DNA from: Saccharina japonica
Lineage: Eukaryota > Sar > Phaeophyceae > Laminariales > Laminariaceae
DNA length: 64,000 nucleotides
Assembly (NCBI GenBank): GCA_008828725.1
Contig: MEHQ01002289.1
Span: 432,641 to 496,640 of the forward strand
Reading direction: 5' to 3'
Made by a program: the position numbers and the translations under genes. Below are positions 1 to 11,285 of this stretch, one piece after another; positions within the stretch are counted from its first letter, which is position 1, and every line of letters begins with the position of its first letter. The notes under the pieces are model-generated. The model had not been told where the DNA came from and searched no databases. It was given only the letters and a program-made list of their open reading frames with translations.

Positions 1-797
1 GTCAAGAAGTATTCATGTTATTTTAATGGCATATGAATGGAGGTCTATTGATAATGATGCGGCTACTGGAAGGGGTTACTAAGGATGGGGGCGAGATAAC
101 CGTAAAAAAAGTTTCCAGGTCGGAAAATATCGCTGTTGGTGGCATTGTTTTGATATTTCGATGTTTTGATGCTTTGATGATTTGTGTTTTGGTAGTTTGA
201 TGGTTCGAAGTTGTGTAATAGCTCGTTAGGTTCGGCCGCATCGTGGGCGATGTTCTGCTTGTTTTGCTCTGTTTTGTATCGCCACTGTGGCGATCGTCGA
301 AACAAACTATTTTGCAGTATATGCCGCCACCCTCGCAAGGCCACCGGCGACCCTGAACGATAGTATAGATGTACCTTGTACGTATGTAGGGGTGTTGGTT
401 TGTTCCGCGTTTTCTCTTTTTTGTTTTGCTTATGAAGTGTACTTTTGTTTTTCTGTTTTCTTGTTTTTCTCTTATTTGTTCTTTCGCTCTTTTGTTATTT
501 TGTTATTTTGTTATTTGTTCTTTTGTTTTTTGTTCTTTTGTTCTTTTGTTCTTTTGTTCTTTTGTTCTTTTGTTCTGTTTTTTTGTTATTATGTTATTGT
601 GTTATTTGGTTCTTTTGTCTTTTTGTTATTTTGTTCTTTTGCTCTTTTATTGTTACGAAAAAACCGTCACATCAGCCGCCGTATTTTAAAGTGAACTAAC
701 TGAAGGTTTCTCAACCGATTGCCCGCGAAAACGAGAAACACGGCCAGATCCCGATACGATGTATCAAGCAACTCTCTTTCGTTTTTGATCGCACAAG
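1..797. other. No exon recognised upstream of the LSMT exon at 798
   Basis: Apart from the pyrimidine repeat at 425-660 I see no conserved frame. An upstream exon must exist, since the exon at 798 starts with an acceptor and the SET domain is incomplete, but it is probably left of the window. Confidence 0.5.
425..660. repeat. Pyrimidine-rich TTTTGTTCT repeat
   Basis: Repeated TTTTGTTCTT and TTTTGTTATT words. Frames across it encode only Phe, Leu, Ser and Cys. Confidence 0.9.
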
Positions 798-1249
798 GTG
801 TACCCGACTTACCTCTGGGCGGAGGAAGACCTTGACCTGCTCAACGGATCTCCCGTGATCGCCGCCACGGAGTCGATGAGACGGAAGCTAGAAAGCGAGT
901 ATGCTACCGTCGAGAAAGACTTGCTCGACAAGTTCCCCAAGGTATATATTGTGGTTGTTGTTGGACGCATGGTACGTCTGAGGGTGGTCTATACCTCAAT
1001 CGAGAACTGTTTCTGAACGAAAACAAACGTGCTACTCGATGAGCAATTCCGTGACCTTAAGTAAAAATCGAAAAATAGTGCGACACAAAAGTTCAATTCC
1101 GACGATTTTGGACGATAAGGAGCCCCGTCATTCCGGAAGAATTTCAGCCAAATTGTGCTGCGAATGCCTCTATCGTAGCACGCGTCGTTGCTGGTGCTGT
1201 AGTTGATGCGTATTGTTTGTCGTTGATGCCACTAGATATGGCTGTTGTT

Positions 1250-1346
<97 letters not shown>

Positions 1347-4300
1347 AGTGTTGTTGCCGTTGTTGTGGTGTTGTTTTCGTTGTTTTTGTTCTCCAAAGTG
1401 TACACCCCTGAGTCGTTTCAGGAAATGAGGAGGCGGAGGCGGGGGGGGAGGCGTAGGTAGATGAACACCCGAGACGTAGAGGGCAAGGCCGTGATCCTTG
1501 AATAGTAGTCTACTCATACAGGATTTTTTTTTTCCTAGAATCCTGTTGCTGTTTCGTGAAACTGGCGGTACCTTCTCCCCCCCTCTTAAAAGTCCGCCTC
1601 ACAAGCGGTTCATAGCAGATTGCAGCTCACCCTTCATGCGACTCGCCGAAAACCTCATGGCGCTTCGCGCTCGGTGCAAGCAATGTCTTCCTGGTCGATA
1701 AAAACCCGATCTGCTCCGTCCCAGCATGGTGCGGGTGCGAGGGTCTATGGTCATACGACTACGACCATGCATGGCATGAGTATCATGCACCCGCCTTCCC
1801 CCCGTTCCCTCCAAGCTTCGCCCTTTGGTCTGGTGTGTATTTCCGTTCTGAAAAAAAACAAGAACAAATTTGTGTGTCCGCTGTCGGGTGTTGCTCCAGA
1901 TCTTGCCGAGGGAAATACAAACGTACGAGGCGTTTCAGTGGGCCTTCGCGATGCTGTTTTCGAGGTGGGGCCGTCTTTTTTTTTCGTTACGTATCGTGTT
2001 TTTTTCTTGCGAGAGAAAAATTTAACAAGCGGGGCAACTCGATCCAGGATACTCTCCCCCCCTGCCCATGATAGAAAACGCACGTACACTACTGTAATAT
2101 GTACAGTACGTAGGACAGAATGGTCAGTCAGTAGTACCGCTTTTTTGGTTCGCCACCAGCTAAGGGAGATTTGGTTTGGGAGACTGTCTAGGAGTATCAG
2201 TGTCGGGTTATCGTTTGTGTGCGCTCTCCGCTTGCGTTTTCATGCGTTATTCGCTCGGCTCTGAAGACGGGGGGCGGGTCTTGCTCTGTCCAGTTCGTTG
2301 AACGATGCTGTCCTGTCCTGTACCGTACCTTGTACCGTACTGTGCTGTACTGTACCGCACTGGACTGCTGTACGGTCGGTATGGCTACGGTACGGTACCG
2401 TCCTGTGCTGCCTGTGCTGTGCTCTGCTTTGCGGTGTTGCTTTACTGCACTGATGTACTGTACTGCTGCTCTGTACTGCTGCTGCTGTATTGTACCAGGT
2501 ATGCCACGGCACAACTAATATGTATTCGTCCTACTGCTGTAGTACTGTACCTTGTATGTCACTGATCTTACGCCACTGCTTATACGCCACTGCTGTTCGC
2601 CACACGCGTATGCCACTACTTGTTGCAGAGCGATCCGATTGGGCGGTCTTAGCACCGGCGAGGCTGTGGCGCTGGTTCCGTACGCGGACCTGTTCAACCA
2701 CAACCCTTTCGCGAACAGCTACATCGACGCGCGACAGTCAGGGTTCTTCACGAAGACAGACGAGGTCGTGGTCTACGCGGACCGCTCTTATAAGAAGATG
2801 GAGCAGGTGCGATTGGTCGATCATGCGATGCTTACTGATTGGGTGTTTTTTTGTTGTTGCTTCTTGGTCCGTCTGTCCGTCGGTCGGCCGGCCGGTCGGT
2901 TTATGTTACAGAGCTAGAGCTCTATTAGTAGCGTTATACGTCTGTCCGTCGGTCGGCCGGCCGGTCGGTTTATGTTACAGAGCTGGAGCTCTATTAGTAG
3001 CGTTATAGGAGCGTTATAGTCCCTCTGGCAGGGCTTTGTAATAGCACTGCAGTCGGTCGCCCAGATGGTCTAGTGATACCCTCGAATGCTACTAGGAGTT
3101 GGTTCTGGGGTTCGAGTCTCACGTGAGTTTGTTTGCAAAAACAAATAACAAACGGAATCAACTGCTGAGAGTGCCTAAGTAGTAGCGTGGGTAGGTGCAA
3201 ATCGATGCGAGTTGGCGAGGGAGGAAAGGGTTGAAGTTTTCTCGCGATAAAAATGCAAGGCACGAACCGTAGTGGGGGAGGTGGGAGAAGCGCCTACTTT
3301 TGTGACCCCGGATCTGAGTTAGGACTAGGAAGGAGAGAGAAAAGAAGGGCGAAGATAATAAATGGGATGAAAAAAAAAGGTGCTTTGTCGAGTTTTTGGA
3401 GTTTTGGGGTGGTTGGTTGTTCTTTGGTTTGATGATAACAGTCACGGCTCGAGTGTGAGGTATTTGTCGTTTTTTGGCGTTTTGGGTTTGTTGGTTCGTT
3501 TATTGGTTTGACGGTTACGATTCTGTTCCTATTAATATTATTAATAATAGTTATTTGTTATTTGTCGTTTTTTGGTGGTTTTGGGTTGGTTGATTGTTCG
3601 CTGGTTGGTCGGCTTGGCGGTTACGGCTCTATTACCAGGGGTGACTGTACAGTAATCAGAGCCCACGATGGACCGAAGCAAGAACCATATATATCCGCGT
3701 ACGCTTACTTAAAACACCATATGTCGTTCTGATTTCTATGTTCCATCCATAATAGTGTTATTCTATTAATAGGCCGTTGTCAGTTTTTTTGCGTGTTTGA
3801 ATTGGTTGATTGATCGTTGGTTGGATCGACGGTTGCGGCGCTACTGGTAGTTTTCTGTTATTAGGGTCGTTCTTATCGAGCAACTTTTTTCCAAAATTTC
3901 CAAAAAAACAAATTTAAAAAAAAAACAGGATTTATTTGGAAATTTGGAATTTTAACAGAGGGCAAAATATTTGGAAGGCTTCGCATTCCAATATTTGGAA
4001 AAGCAAATTGGAAAATTTGGAAGTCTTAAAAATTGCGCGAAAAAAATATTTGGAAATTTTGGAAAAAAAGTTGCTCGATAAGAACGAGCCTTAGTATTAG
4101 TTATTTGTCGATATTTTGGAGGTGTGGGGTTTGTTGATTGGTTGGTGCTTTGTCAGCTTTTGGGGTGTTGATTGGTTGGTTGATTGTATAATACGTAAAT
4201 GCGCCTGATGATTTTCTTTCTAGGGCGTTGAGTTGGTAGGTTGTTCTTTGTTCGGTTGGTTTGGCAGTTGCGGCTCTAATATTATTGCCCTCGAGAATTT

Positions 4301-7300
4301 GTTGATTGACTGGTGTATTTGGTTGTAGTTGCTTTGAAACCTTGTAATTCGTAACTTTCTTGTACAGCTTGGAATCACTCTTGAGTATAAACTGAAAGTT
4401 GGTGTAAATAGTGCGTTTTTGTCTTCGTCTGGTTCGTTGATTGGTGAGTTGATTGATCGGTTGTCGAGTGCTTTTGGTTACATGACGAGTTGATTTATTG
4501 GTTGATTGGTAAGTCAACCGCTTGATTATTCCGGCCGAGTGAACGCTTGTATGTATGATTGCTCGGTTTGCTTAGTTGTTGATTTTCAATTGATCGTTGG
4601 GCTGATCTGTGGGCGACCTATAGCACGCCCGATCACCACTGTTCAGCAGCAGTTGCGATCCTTGTTAATAGTATATTGTCAAGTATCTAGACTAATATTA
4701 ACAATAGTAACGCCAAGGTGTGCAGCTAAACAGCAACCGCAACAACAAATACTTCATGAGTCTCCCCGAAAAAAAACGCCTGATCACGGCGCGCAAGCTC
4801 ATCGCATGACGCCCCAATATTTCCCCCTCTCACACGACACCTCAATCACACACATGAAATACGTCCATCAACTTTATCCAGCATCTTGTAATCCACCCCC
4901 CCGCCTCCCCTGTTTCGTAACGCCTTCCCTGTTTCGTGGCGCCTCCCCTGTATTGGCCAGGTGTTCATATCCTACGGCCCCAAGGGAAACGCGGACCTGC
5001 TCCTTCTGTACGGCTTCTCCCTCGACCGTAACCCTTACAACTCCGTGGACGTCACCATCGCCCTCGACCAGGTGAACAATACTATAATACGAAATAAAAG
5101 CTTGAAAAAACTAAAGAAGAAACTAGAAAAAAAATAAAACTGCGAGATCGAAAATTTCCTCAATACTCATTTTTTTGCAAGCTTGGTGCGATTGATACTA
5201 CTGCAGTGATACTTTGATCGCGCGTGCTACCATAGATAGTGTGTACCGGGTAGATTTTAGAAAACGTGTAATTTGTGCCCAGACACGAGTTACTTTTTTT
5301 TCCCTGTTTAATGTACTTGCCGATTTTCTAGCGGTCGAGCCTCTAATACAGCAGTAAGGCCTCGGTTATGTTGACTCTCGCACATTGAATGTATCACGAC
5401 CTACTGCAGTTCATATAAATCCTCACGAACTATAAGTGATCATCTATACAGTGGGTCCTGCATTTCCTCACGATCTAGATAATCTAGATCCTTCTAACCC
5501 TATAACCCCGACCCCGCTCGTCACCCCCACTACCCTCCTCCGACACTGTTTACTCTTCTCACGGTGTTTCGCGTTTTTCACGTTTTTGCTTGGTGTTTTG
5601 TTGTTGTTGTTGTTGCTGCTGTTGTTGTGTTCTTATCGATCCGTTCTACGAAAAATGATGTTGATTGATGTGGGGTATCGTTTTCGAGCAGAATGACGAG
5701 TTGTACGAGGAGAAGAAGCTGTTCCTGGAAGAGGCGGGGTTGCCCTCGACCAAGGCCTTCCCGCTGTACAACGACAGGTGTGTGTATGTGTGTGTGAACC
5801 GAGCGATCGCCTCTCACCACACGAATTTTGTTTATTCGTCATGTCTCTCTCTGTTTTCATTTTCCGTTCTTTTTTTCAAGTTACATACTCGTATGATATG
5901 TACATGGAAGTGCCACTTTGTCCCTAAATATATGTTTTTTTTCTTTGATGCGGTTATTTTCTTTCGGCCTCCTTATCATACTACAAGTAATACTACTGTA
6001 GTGGTGGCGGTCAGTCCAGGGGCCAAACCGCTGTCTCGTATGAAAATAGCATCTTGGGTGAAAATCTCCGGCAGAGGCAAAAAAAGTCGCACGACGCCCG
6101 ATTATGAGTCGCCGACTATTAATAGGCGGTATGATATGTGTTGGCTATTTAGGTATTACAGGTGGATACAGTTTTACGGGGGGCCATAGTAAACACTAGT
6201 AAATAGGACCTACGGTGTAAACAAAATCCAATACAAAAACCTATATATTTACCAATTTTTACGAACAATATTTGGTTCTATTTACTATGGCCCTCCGTGA
6301 TAGTAGCGAAGCATGCCACGGTAGGGGAGCTCCTTACCTCAATAGAGCTTACCGCTCACCAGGTATTTGATGCTACGGTCACAATGGTTGAGGTACACTA
6401 TGTACGAGACAATAGGGAACAGCGCTACGTAGCCAATGGCTGATTCCATCTGATCTGATTGGCTTAGGGTTATCAGGGTTTGTTTCTATTGGACTACGTA
6501 GTAGTAGTAGACAGCAGTGTGTATCGATCATTTTCTCGAACAAGTGGTAAGCACCCTTCCCGTACCTCGCCCAAAACTGACCGTCGAGAAATAGGTAGGC
6601 TTGAACCTAATAATCAACAATCCCCATGTCCTTGGCGCTCACGATTTGTTTTTGCAGCCAATCGGGGATGCCGGTTAGTTTAGTTCCCCAGTTGAGGAGT
6701 ATACTAATAATCAGTCAGAAAAAATCGGCCAGAAAGGGCTGTCGCCTTATCGCACATTCATAGCACGCCTCTATTAATAGTTGCGTACGGAAATTTGCGG
6801 AGTTCTGCATATTTCGTGTGTCTGACTGGTGCGTTTGTGCCTCGAATTTTGTTAGCTCAAGACTAAATGCTAAATAAAAGTCAGTTATGATTAATAGGCG
6901 ACTTACCTCGCCGCCCAATTAAGTAACTACCACTACTTGTCTCAGAATATGCGGCCATTTTGTATGTGAATATTATTCATATTTGATCCAAACGTTCCAT
7001 GTATTTAGAGACAGGGTGGTAGCGGCTACGTCCAGGAAACTCAGAGCCTTGAACAAAAACCCTTGCCGGACATGCCTCGCAGGTACCCGGACGAGCTTCT
7101 CCAGTACCTTCGGCTGATCCAGCTCAACAAGGCGCAGCTGGGGAACCGAACCCTGGAGGACCTCATGTTCGAGAAGAAGCAGACGGACGTCAACGAGCTG
7201 ATGGTTTTGGACAGCCTTGCGGAGGCTTGTTTGGCTACCATCGAGGGGTACCCCACGACGGTGGGTGGGAGAGCATTTATTTTACGTACAGCAGGACCGT

Positions 7301-9047
7301 TTTTTTGTCATGCTGATTTTCCTCAGTTGATATCGAGGCTTTTGGTTTTGGACGTCCTTGTGGAGGCTTTTCTGGCTGCTATCGAGGGGTATGTACCACA
7401 CGACGGTGGGTGGGTGGGAAAATGTTATTTTTCACGTACAGTGCCGATTTTTTCACGTCCTAAGCTAGTTTTGCTACAATTTCTGGATGTTTTCTATAAG
7501 AAATCGTATCTTGTGACGTCGGTATAGCGCTTCAAGGTGAAGTTGTATTCCTATCTTGGTATTATAGAAGAAAATATTCTGCTGTGAAGTCGCTTTAGTC
7601 CAGGTTTAAGAAGCTGTTCCTGCAATATAGGCACTGCAGCCAACACCAATTGTTTTTGTAGTACTATTAATATGGATAGCAGGGTCTAGGTGTGATACGG
7701 TTTCTAACCTCAACAGCACTACTGTACTCGATGCGAGTCGACGAGGGAAGAAAGGGCCGAAATATTCTCGCGATAAAAATGCAAGACTCGAACCGTGGTG
7801 GGAAGGAAGGAGAAGAGCCTACTTGGTGACCCCGGATCTGAGTTAGGACTAGGAAGGAGAGAGAAAAGAAGGGCGAAGATAATAGACGGGATGGAAAAAA
7901 GAAAGAAATAACACGTAAATGGTTCTCCTGGTGTGCTTTTTTGTTTTGCGCTTTATGGCACAGAGCATAACGCTACAATATATCACAGAAAATAAGAACT
8001 TGACGTCGAAATTTCGGGGAACTCGGTTGGGCTTTTAAGAGTGTTCAGAACGCGGCGTTGATTTTTTTGTGTGAACGACGGCCCCCAGTTCACGAACATC
8101 ACACACAAAAACACACCACGAAGGCATGTTTGCCTTTCAGGGGTAGCACCTAGACTTTCTGAGGTTATGATAATCACTTGATTATAGCATAGATGCTCTA
8201 TAGTTCAAATAAAAAGTCGATTTTGACAAAAAGCTAAAAGTGCAATCCGATGAACATCCCCCAAAGCCTCGATAAGGCACATCACAAATAATGTTGGCAA
8301 ACACTAATGGTGTTCCCACAATATCGGGCTTAAGGAGCCCGCTCAGTCAGAAATATGTTGGCCTCGAAGTGCTTGCTATTCATGCCCCTATCTCAGCAAG
8401 CCTCCGCGCTGAAGTTCATTGTTAGTTGTACAGCTTCCCTCATCAAGGTCAGTGCGGATTTTTGGGAAAATCTCAAGAAATAACGCAAGCTCCTGTTCAT
8501 AGCGCCACGGTCTGGCTTTATCGTAGTCACCCCCCCCCCCCCCACCCCTTTTCTGTTGTAATACCCTCCTTTGTTCACAGCGAGCCCGCGCCCCCCCCCC
8601 CTGCTCCGCCTCGAAAGGGATGCGTGGGCAATGGTCAAATAGCTAAGGCAAACAACAAATGAGTACGCCCCCCACCCCCTCTCCACATACGCACACTTCT
8701 GCAAGAAGAAACAACATTAGGTTCAAGTAGTTCTACCCCGGAACGTTGGTCGCGCGTTTCAAGGGGCAAATCTTGATATCTCTCGTACCAGAATTCGCTC
8801 TTTTTTTATGCGGCCCCTCCCCTCCCCCACGCCGCCCCCTGCCCGCCCTCTCCCCCTCCGCCCCCAATGGCAGGAGGAGCAAGACTCCCTCATAATGAAC
8901 GACCCCGGCATGTTCCGGGCTCTGACGAAGGCGCAGCGCATGGCGGTCAAGCACCGGCGGCAGGAGAAGAGGATCTTGAGAAGAACGATTGCCGCCATCA
9001 CGAAGGAGAAGGGAAAGCTGCGCCTTCCCCTCGGAAGCGTTTCTTAG
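798..9047 (+). CDS. SET-domain methyltransferase of the Rubisco LSMT type, 3' part
   Basis: Seven exons join in phase: 798-941, 1900-1964, 2629-2806, 4961-5071, 5692-5777, about 7023-7260 and 8874-9047 (TAG), giving about 331 residues. Exon 1 has the family block LWAEEDLDLLNGSP. Exon 2 gives FQWAFAMLFSR, which joins AIRLGG of exon 3 to form the W-A-x-SRA core. Exon 3 carries LVPYADLFNHNPF, the NH cofactor motif. Exon 4 carries FISYGPKGNADLLLLYGF, whose YGF tyrosine aligns with the catalytic tyrosine of plant LSMT. Exons 5-7 form the helical Rubisco-LSMT substrate-binding domain. Such enzymes methylate lysines, in plants of Rubisco large subunit or plastid aldolase; the substrate here is unknown. 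The N-terminal part of SET is missing, so the gene starts outside the window or in unrecognised exons before 798. The exon 6 start is uncertain (7023 or 7047, same phase). Introns hold SINE-A, MITEs and tandem repeats. Confidence 0.85.
964..1186. mobile_element. MITE-4 copy with GTTG target duplication
   Basis: Starts GACGCATGGTACG and ends CTCTATCGTAGCACGCGTC, the family's terminal inverted repeats. Flanked by GTTG at 960-963 and 1187-1190. Inserted 22 nt after the donor of LSMT exon 1. Confidence 0.75.
1236..1350. repeat. (TTGCTG)n microsatellite
   Basis: Alternating TTG and CTG triplets in intron 1 of the LSMT-like gene, directly after the MITE-4 copy. Confidence 0.95.
1588..1791 (+). mobile_element. 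SINE-C, 5'-truncated copy
   Basis: Starts at AGTCCGCCTCACAAGCGG and runs through CACCCTTCATGCGACTCGCC to CATGGCATGAGTATCATGCA. About 80-85% like the longer copies by eye, with the poly(C) end eroded. Lies in intron 1 of the LSMT-like gene, upstream of exon 2. Confidence 0.7.
2870..3007. repeat. Tandem duplication, two units of 69 bp
   Basis: Unit CGTCTGTCCGTCGGTCGGCC ... GAGCTCTATTAGTAGCGTTA repeated at 2870 and 2939 with one visible difference. Contains the palindromes GGCCGGCC and GAGCTC. In intron 3 of the LSMT-like gene. Confidence 0.85.
3053..3378 (+). mobile_element. SINE-A, full length
   Basis: tRNA-derived head with an A box (GATGGTCTAGTGATACC) and B box (GGTTCGAGTCTC), a body with TCTCGCGATAAAAATGCAAG and GACCCCGGATCTGAGTTAGG, then GAAGATAATAAATGGGATG and a short A tail. 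Other copies at 7.7, 22.0, 23.7, 28.0, 30.7, 39.2, 44.7, 48.0 and 50.0 kb define the family. Lies in intron 3 of the LSMT-like gene. Confidence 0.9.
3400..4640. repeat. Degenerate tandem repeat, unit about 110-120 bp
   Basis: The order TTATTTGTCGTTTTTTGG, TTGGTTGATTG, GGTTGGTCGGCTTGGCGGTT, ACGGCTCTATTA recurs at about 3410, 3470, 3560, 3770, 4100 and 4220. The MITE at 3864-4090 sits in one unit. Confidence 0.55.
3864..4090. mobile_element. MITE with TTA target duplication
   Basis: Terminal inverted repeats of about 35 bp (GGGTCGTTCTTATCGAGCAA on the left, its complement on the right, then TTTTTTCCAAAATTTCC). AT-rich inside. TTA at 3861-3863 and 4091-4093. It interrupts a degenerate tandem repeat in intron 3 of the LSMT-like gene. 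Confidence 0.8.
6176..6299. mobile_element. Short MITE, TIR GGGCCATAGTAAA
   Basis: Left end CGGGGGGCCATAGTAAAC, right end the complement of GGAGGGCCATAGTAAATAG. A diverged half-copy lies at 54050-54124 (CAATATTTGGTCCTATTTAC, CACTATGCCCCCCCG). Confidence 0.65.
7327..7470 (+). repeat. Tandem duplicate of the 3' end of LSMT exon 6 and its donor site
   Basis: About 135 bp covering the end of exon 6 and the start of the next intron (about 7195-7326) is repeated immediately downstream. The copy reads LLVLDVLVEAFLAAIEGY against LMVLDSLAEACLATIEGY in the exon, and repeats the GTGGGT donor. It is preceded by a pyrimidine-rich CCTCAG acceptor-like site and is open in phase 0 from there. It has gained about 4 nt before the donor, so including it would enter exon 7 in the wrong phase. 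It is probably a pseudo-exon; I cannot exclude use as an alternative end. Confidence 0.7.
7729..7909 (+). mobile_element. SINE-A, 5'-truncated
   Basis: Body and tail only, starting at CGATGCGAGTCGACGAGGGA and ending GGGATGGAAAAAAG. No tRNA head. In the last intron of the LSMT-like gene. Confidence 0.85.
8603..8685 (+). mobile_element. LINE-C 3' terminus with poly(C) tail, truncated copy
   Basis: Reads CTCCGCCTCGAAAGGGATGC, then GGCAATGGTCAAATAGCTAA and AACAAATGAGTACG followed by a C-rich tail. It matches the last about 70 bp of the LINE-C UTR and lies in the last intron of the LSMT-like gene. Confidence 0.65.
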
Positions 9048-9330
9048 TCCTTTCACTCACTGCTAACACGATCCCACTATATTTCCAAAGATTATGTCCC
9101 TGAACATTGGGATTCAATTCTAAAGGGGTTGATCACCCCCTCGGAAGCATTTTTTAAGAAAGTTCCAGGAAATTTCCACCACCTCCTTTTTGTTTTAGGC
9201 GGTGGTGGTGGTGGTCGGATAACCCCCCTGAAGCGTTTCGGAGGAACCTTGCGCTCGAAAGCGTTGCTTCGGAACCTTCCCCTTGGAAGCTTTTTAGGAA
9301 TAATCCCCTCGAAAGCGTTTTATCAGGAAA
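9028..9330. repeat. Dispersed short motif CCCCTCGGAAGCGTTT
   Basis: Versions occur at the stop codon of the LSMT-like gene (CTTCCCCTCGGAAGCGTTTC) and at about 9138, 9223, 9250, 9278 and 9308, often followed by AGGAA. The unit is irregularly spaced. Confidence 0.55.
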
Positions 9331-10189
9331 AAATCCTGGAAAAAATCGTGATGCCTTTGTTTGTGGTGACAGTGCTGGTGGTAGTGGTGGTGGCAGCGGT
9401 CCGAGAACTGCTTCGAAGATTTTCTCAGGAACCTTTCCCACGAAACCGTTTGCGTAACATTAGTCCCGGAAAAAGCTGCCATGTTCGTTGCGATGGTCGC
9501 TGTCTCGCGGTGATGGTTCGAGAAGTAAAAAGGGTACTGAGTAGATTTTTATCTGGCGAGGTTTCCGCGTTGGAGAAGGAAGGCGGAAGGGAGCAGGGTG
9601 CACGAAGATGAGGCACACGGTGCGTACTTTCGTCGTTCGTTCGCTCGCGATGACGGTTTTGCATTCCCTTCTTTTTGTTCTTGCTTGTGAAACGCAAGAT
9701 GATGACTTGGTGTGGGCTGGAGGTTTTACAAAGAGGGAGGGCAGCGCCCGTGTCCTAATCGAAGAATACACAATTTTATTAGATGAATGATGCCTGGTGC
9801 GCCAGGGAAACTTTTATGAGCGCGTCATGCTTGAGTTAACCCCATTCCTAACTGCACCCATGTTTTTGCGGACGAACCACTTGGAATATGCTTGGGATGT
9901 TGTTTTGCACCAATAACCTTATCCAGGGATTCTGAGTATAGTTACACCGCATTATGAATCACGGGATATCCAGAAGGACCTTCAGTAGTTCTTGGAGTGT
10001 AGGAGTTGCAGCCACGTGTCGTACAGAGATGTTGCCACCAAAATTAGATAAACTGGAGTATCGGCACACAATCACGTTAACTTTTCTCGTTCGCACCTAT
10101 CTGAAACTATCACAGTTACTTGTCCTTAGCTTTTCTTGCCCTCAAGCGGCCCCTTTCAAGCATCATTGTGCGGCGGGGTTGCTTTCGGA

Positions 10190-10930
10190 GGAAACCGAAG
10201 TAGGCGCGATGACATCTCGACGAAGATCACGTTTAAGCTCTCCACGACGAACCGGGTGGCCGGATTGTAAGCGCGGTAGCTGATGCTGTTGTTGCTTTAC
10301 CCCACCAGTCGTCCTTCCACTGCCTTGAGTTCAAGCTTCTTGATGCACGTCTTGGTGCACATTTCGATGTGCGTAAAGGCCGACTCGAAGAAAAGTTATC
10401 GACGTACATGGTGTGTCGTACCATATGCTGGATATCGCCCGGCCCAAAGTCCCGCTGATCGTAGGTCTCGTTTCGTACCCTGTCGTACCCGGCAGGGGGA
10501 TCTTGGGATAATGATGATGCCTTGGACCGCTTATCTTGCACCGTATGTCCCGTTTCCACAAGGTCACGGCATTCATCCGGAAAGGAAAACAAGTCGTCGG
10601 GATCCTGACCGGGCTCCATGTTGATGTTGGCCAGCTTTTGGTGGCACGCCCTTCTACCCTCCTTGGCCACCCTTCCAGCCTCCTTGGTGCGACTGCTGTA
10701 TTTCTCGGTTAAAGCCTCCCAAGCCGCCAGTTCGTGCCCCGGTCGGTGTCCTGGCAGCTTGCCCTGGAATTCCTTAACGACGTCATTGGCGGAGCCGGAT
10801 GTGGCGAGAAACAGCACGCCCCAGAGACCTCGGTTCGCTTGTTTCCACATCCGTGCAAGCAACGGCATTGGATGTCACGGTGCCAACGACTGCCTAGAAT
10901 TCGTAGGCGATGGCTGGATCATGCCTTGAA
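10190..10930 (-). pseudogene. Ty1/copia retrotransposon relic: gag joined to integrase end
   Basis: On the minus strand 10868-10395 encodes a copia-type Gag: NDVVKEFQGKLPGHRPG, AAWEALTEKYSSRTKEAGRV, then NMEPGQDPDDLFSFPDECRD and YDRVRNETYDQRDFGPGDI. Less than 50 bp further, in another frame, follows the copia integrase carboxy-terminal signature: LKAVEGRLVGYSNNSISYRA, then YNPATRFVVESLNVIFVE (about 10340-10200). The Gag zinc knuckle, protease, integrase core and reverse transcriptase are missing. No LTRs found. A decayed, internally deleted copy. Confidence 0.8.
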
Positions 10931-11125
10931 AACGTCGAAAACGGGTTTATTGTACTTTAGAGGGTGGAATGCAAACACGAGCCTTGCGTTTGTATTCACG
11001 AAAATTGTCCTTGCTCCTGCTAGTGAAGACCGAGTAGCTTTTCGTCGCCGCGTGGATGCAGTTAGACGCAGCGTTCTCCGAGGTGGCCACTCGACGCAAA
11101 CGGCGAATCTGGTCCTTGGGTTTGT

Positions 11126-11285
11126 GCCGGAGCGCTGAAAATCGCGCGCCCGAGACTGGCTCGGGCCTTTGAAATCGCCGAGCTCTGTCGGGCTGTCGAG
11201 CGGCTGAAAATAGCGTGCCCGAGTCTTTGTCGGGCAGCTGAAATCACGGACCCGAGCTGTACCGGGCCGCTGAAAATCACGCCGA
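11126..11285. repeat. Minisatellite with hairpin-forming units, about 43 bp
   Basis: Four imperfect units of the form GCTGAAAATCGCGCGCCCGA followed by a CCCGAG...CTCGGG type stem (GCCCGAGACTGGCTCGGGC). Each unit can fold on itself. Confidence 0.65.

Noticed and set aside
1213..1517. Poly-Leu, poly-Ala and Asn/Ser-rich frames on both strands
   Set aside because: They are only translations of the TTGCTG microsatellite.
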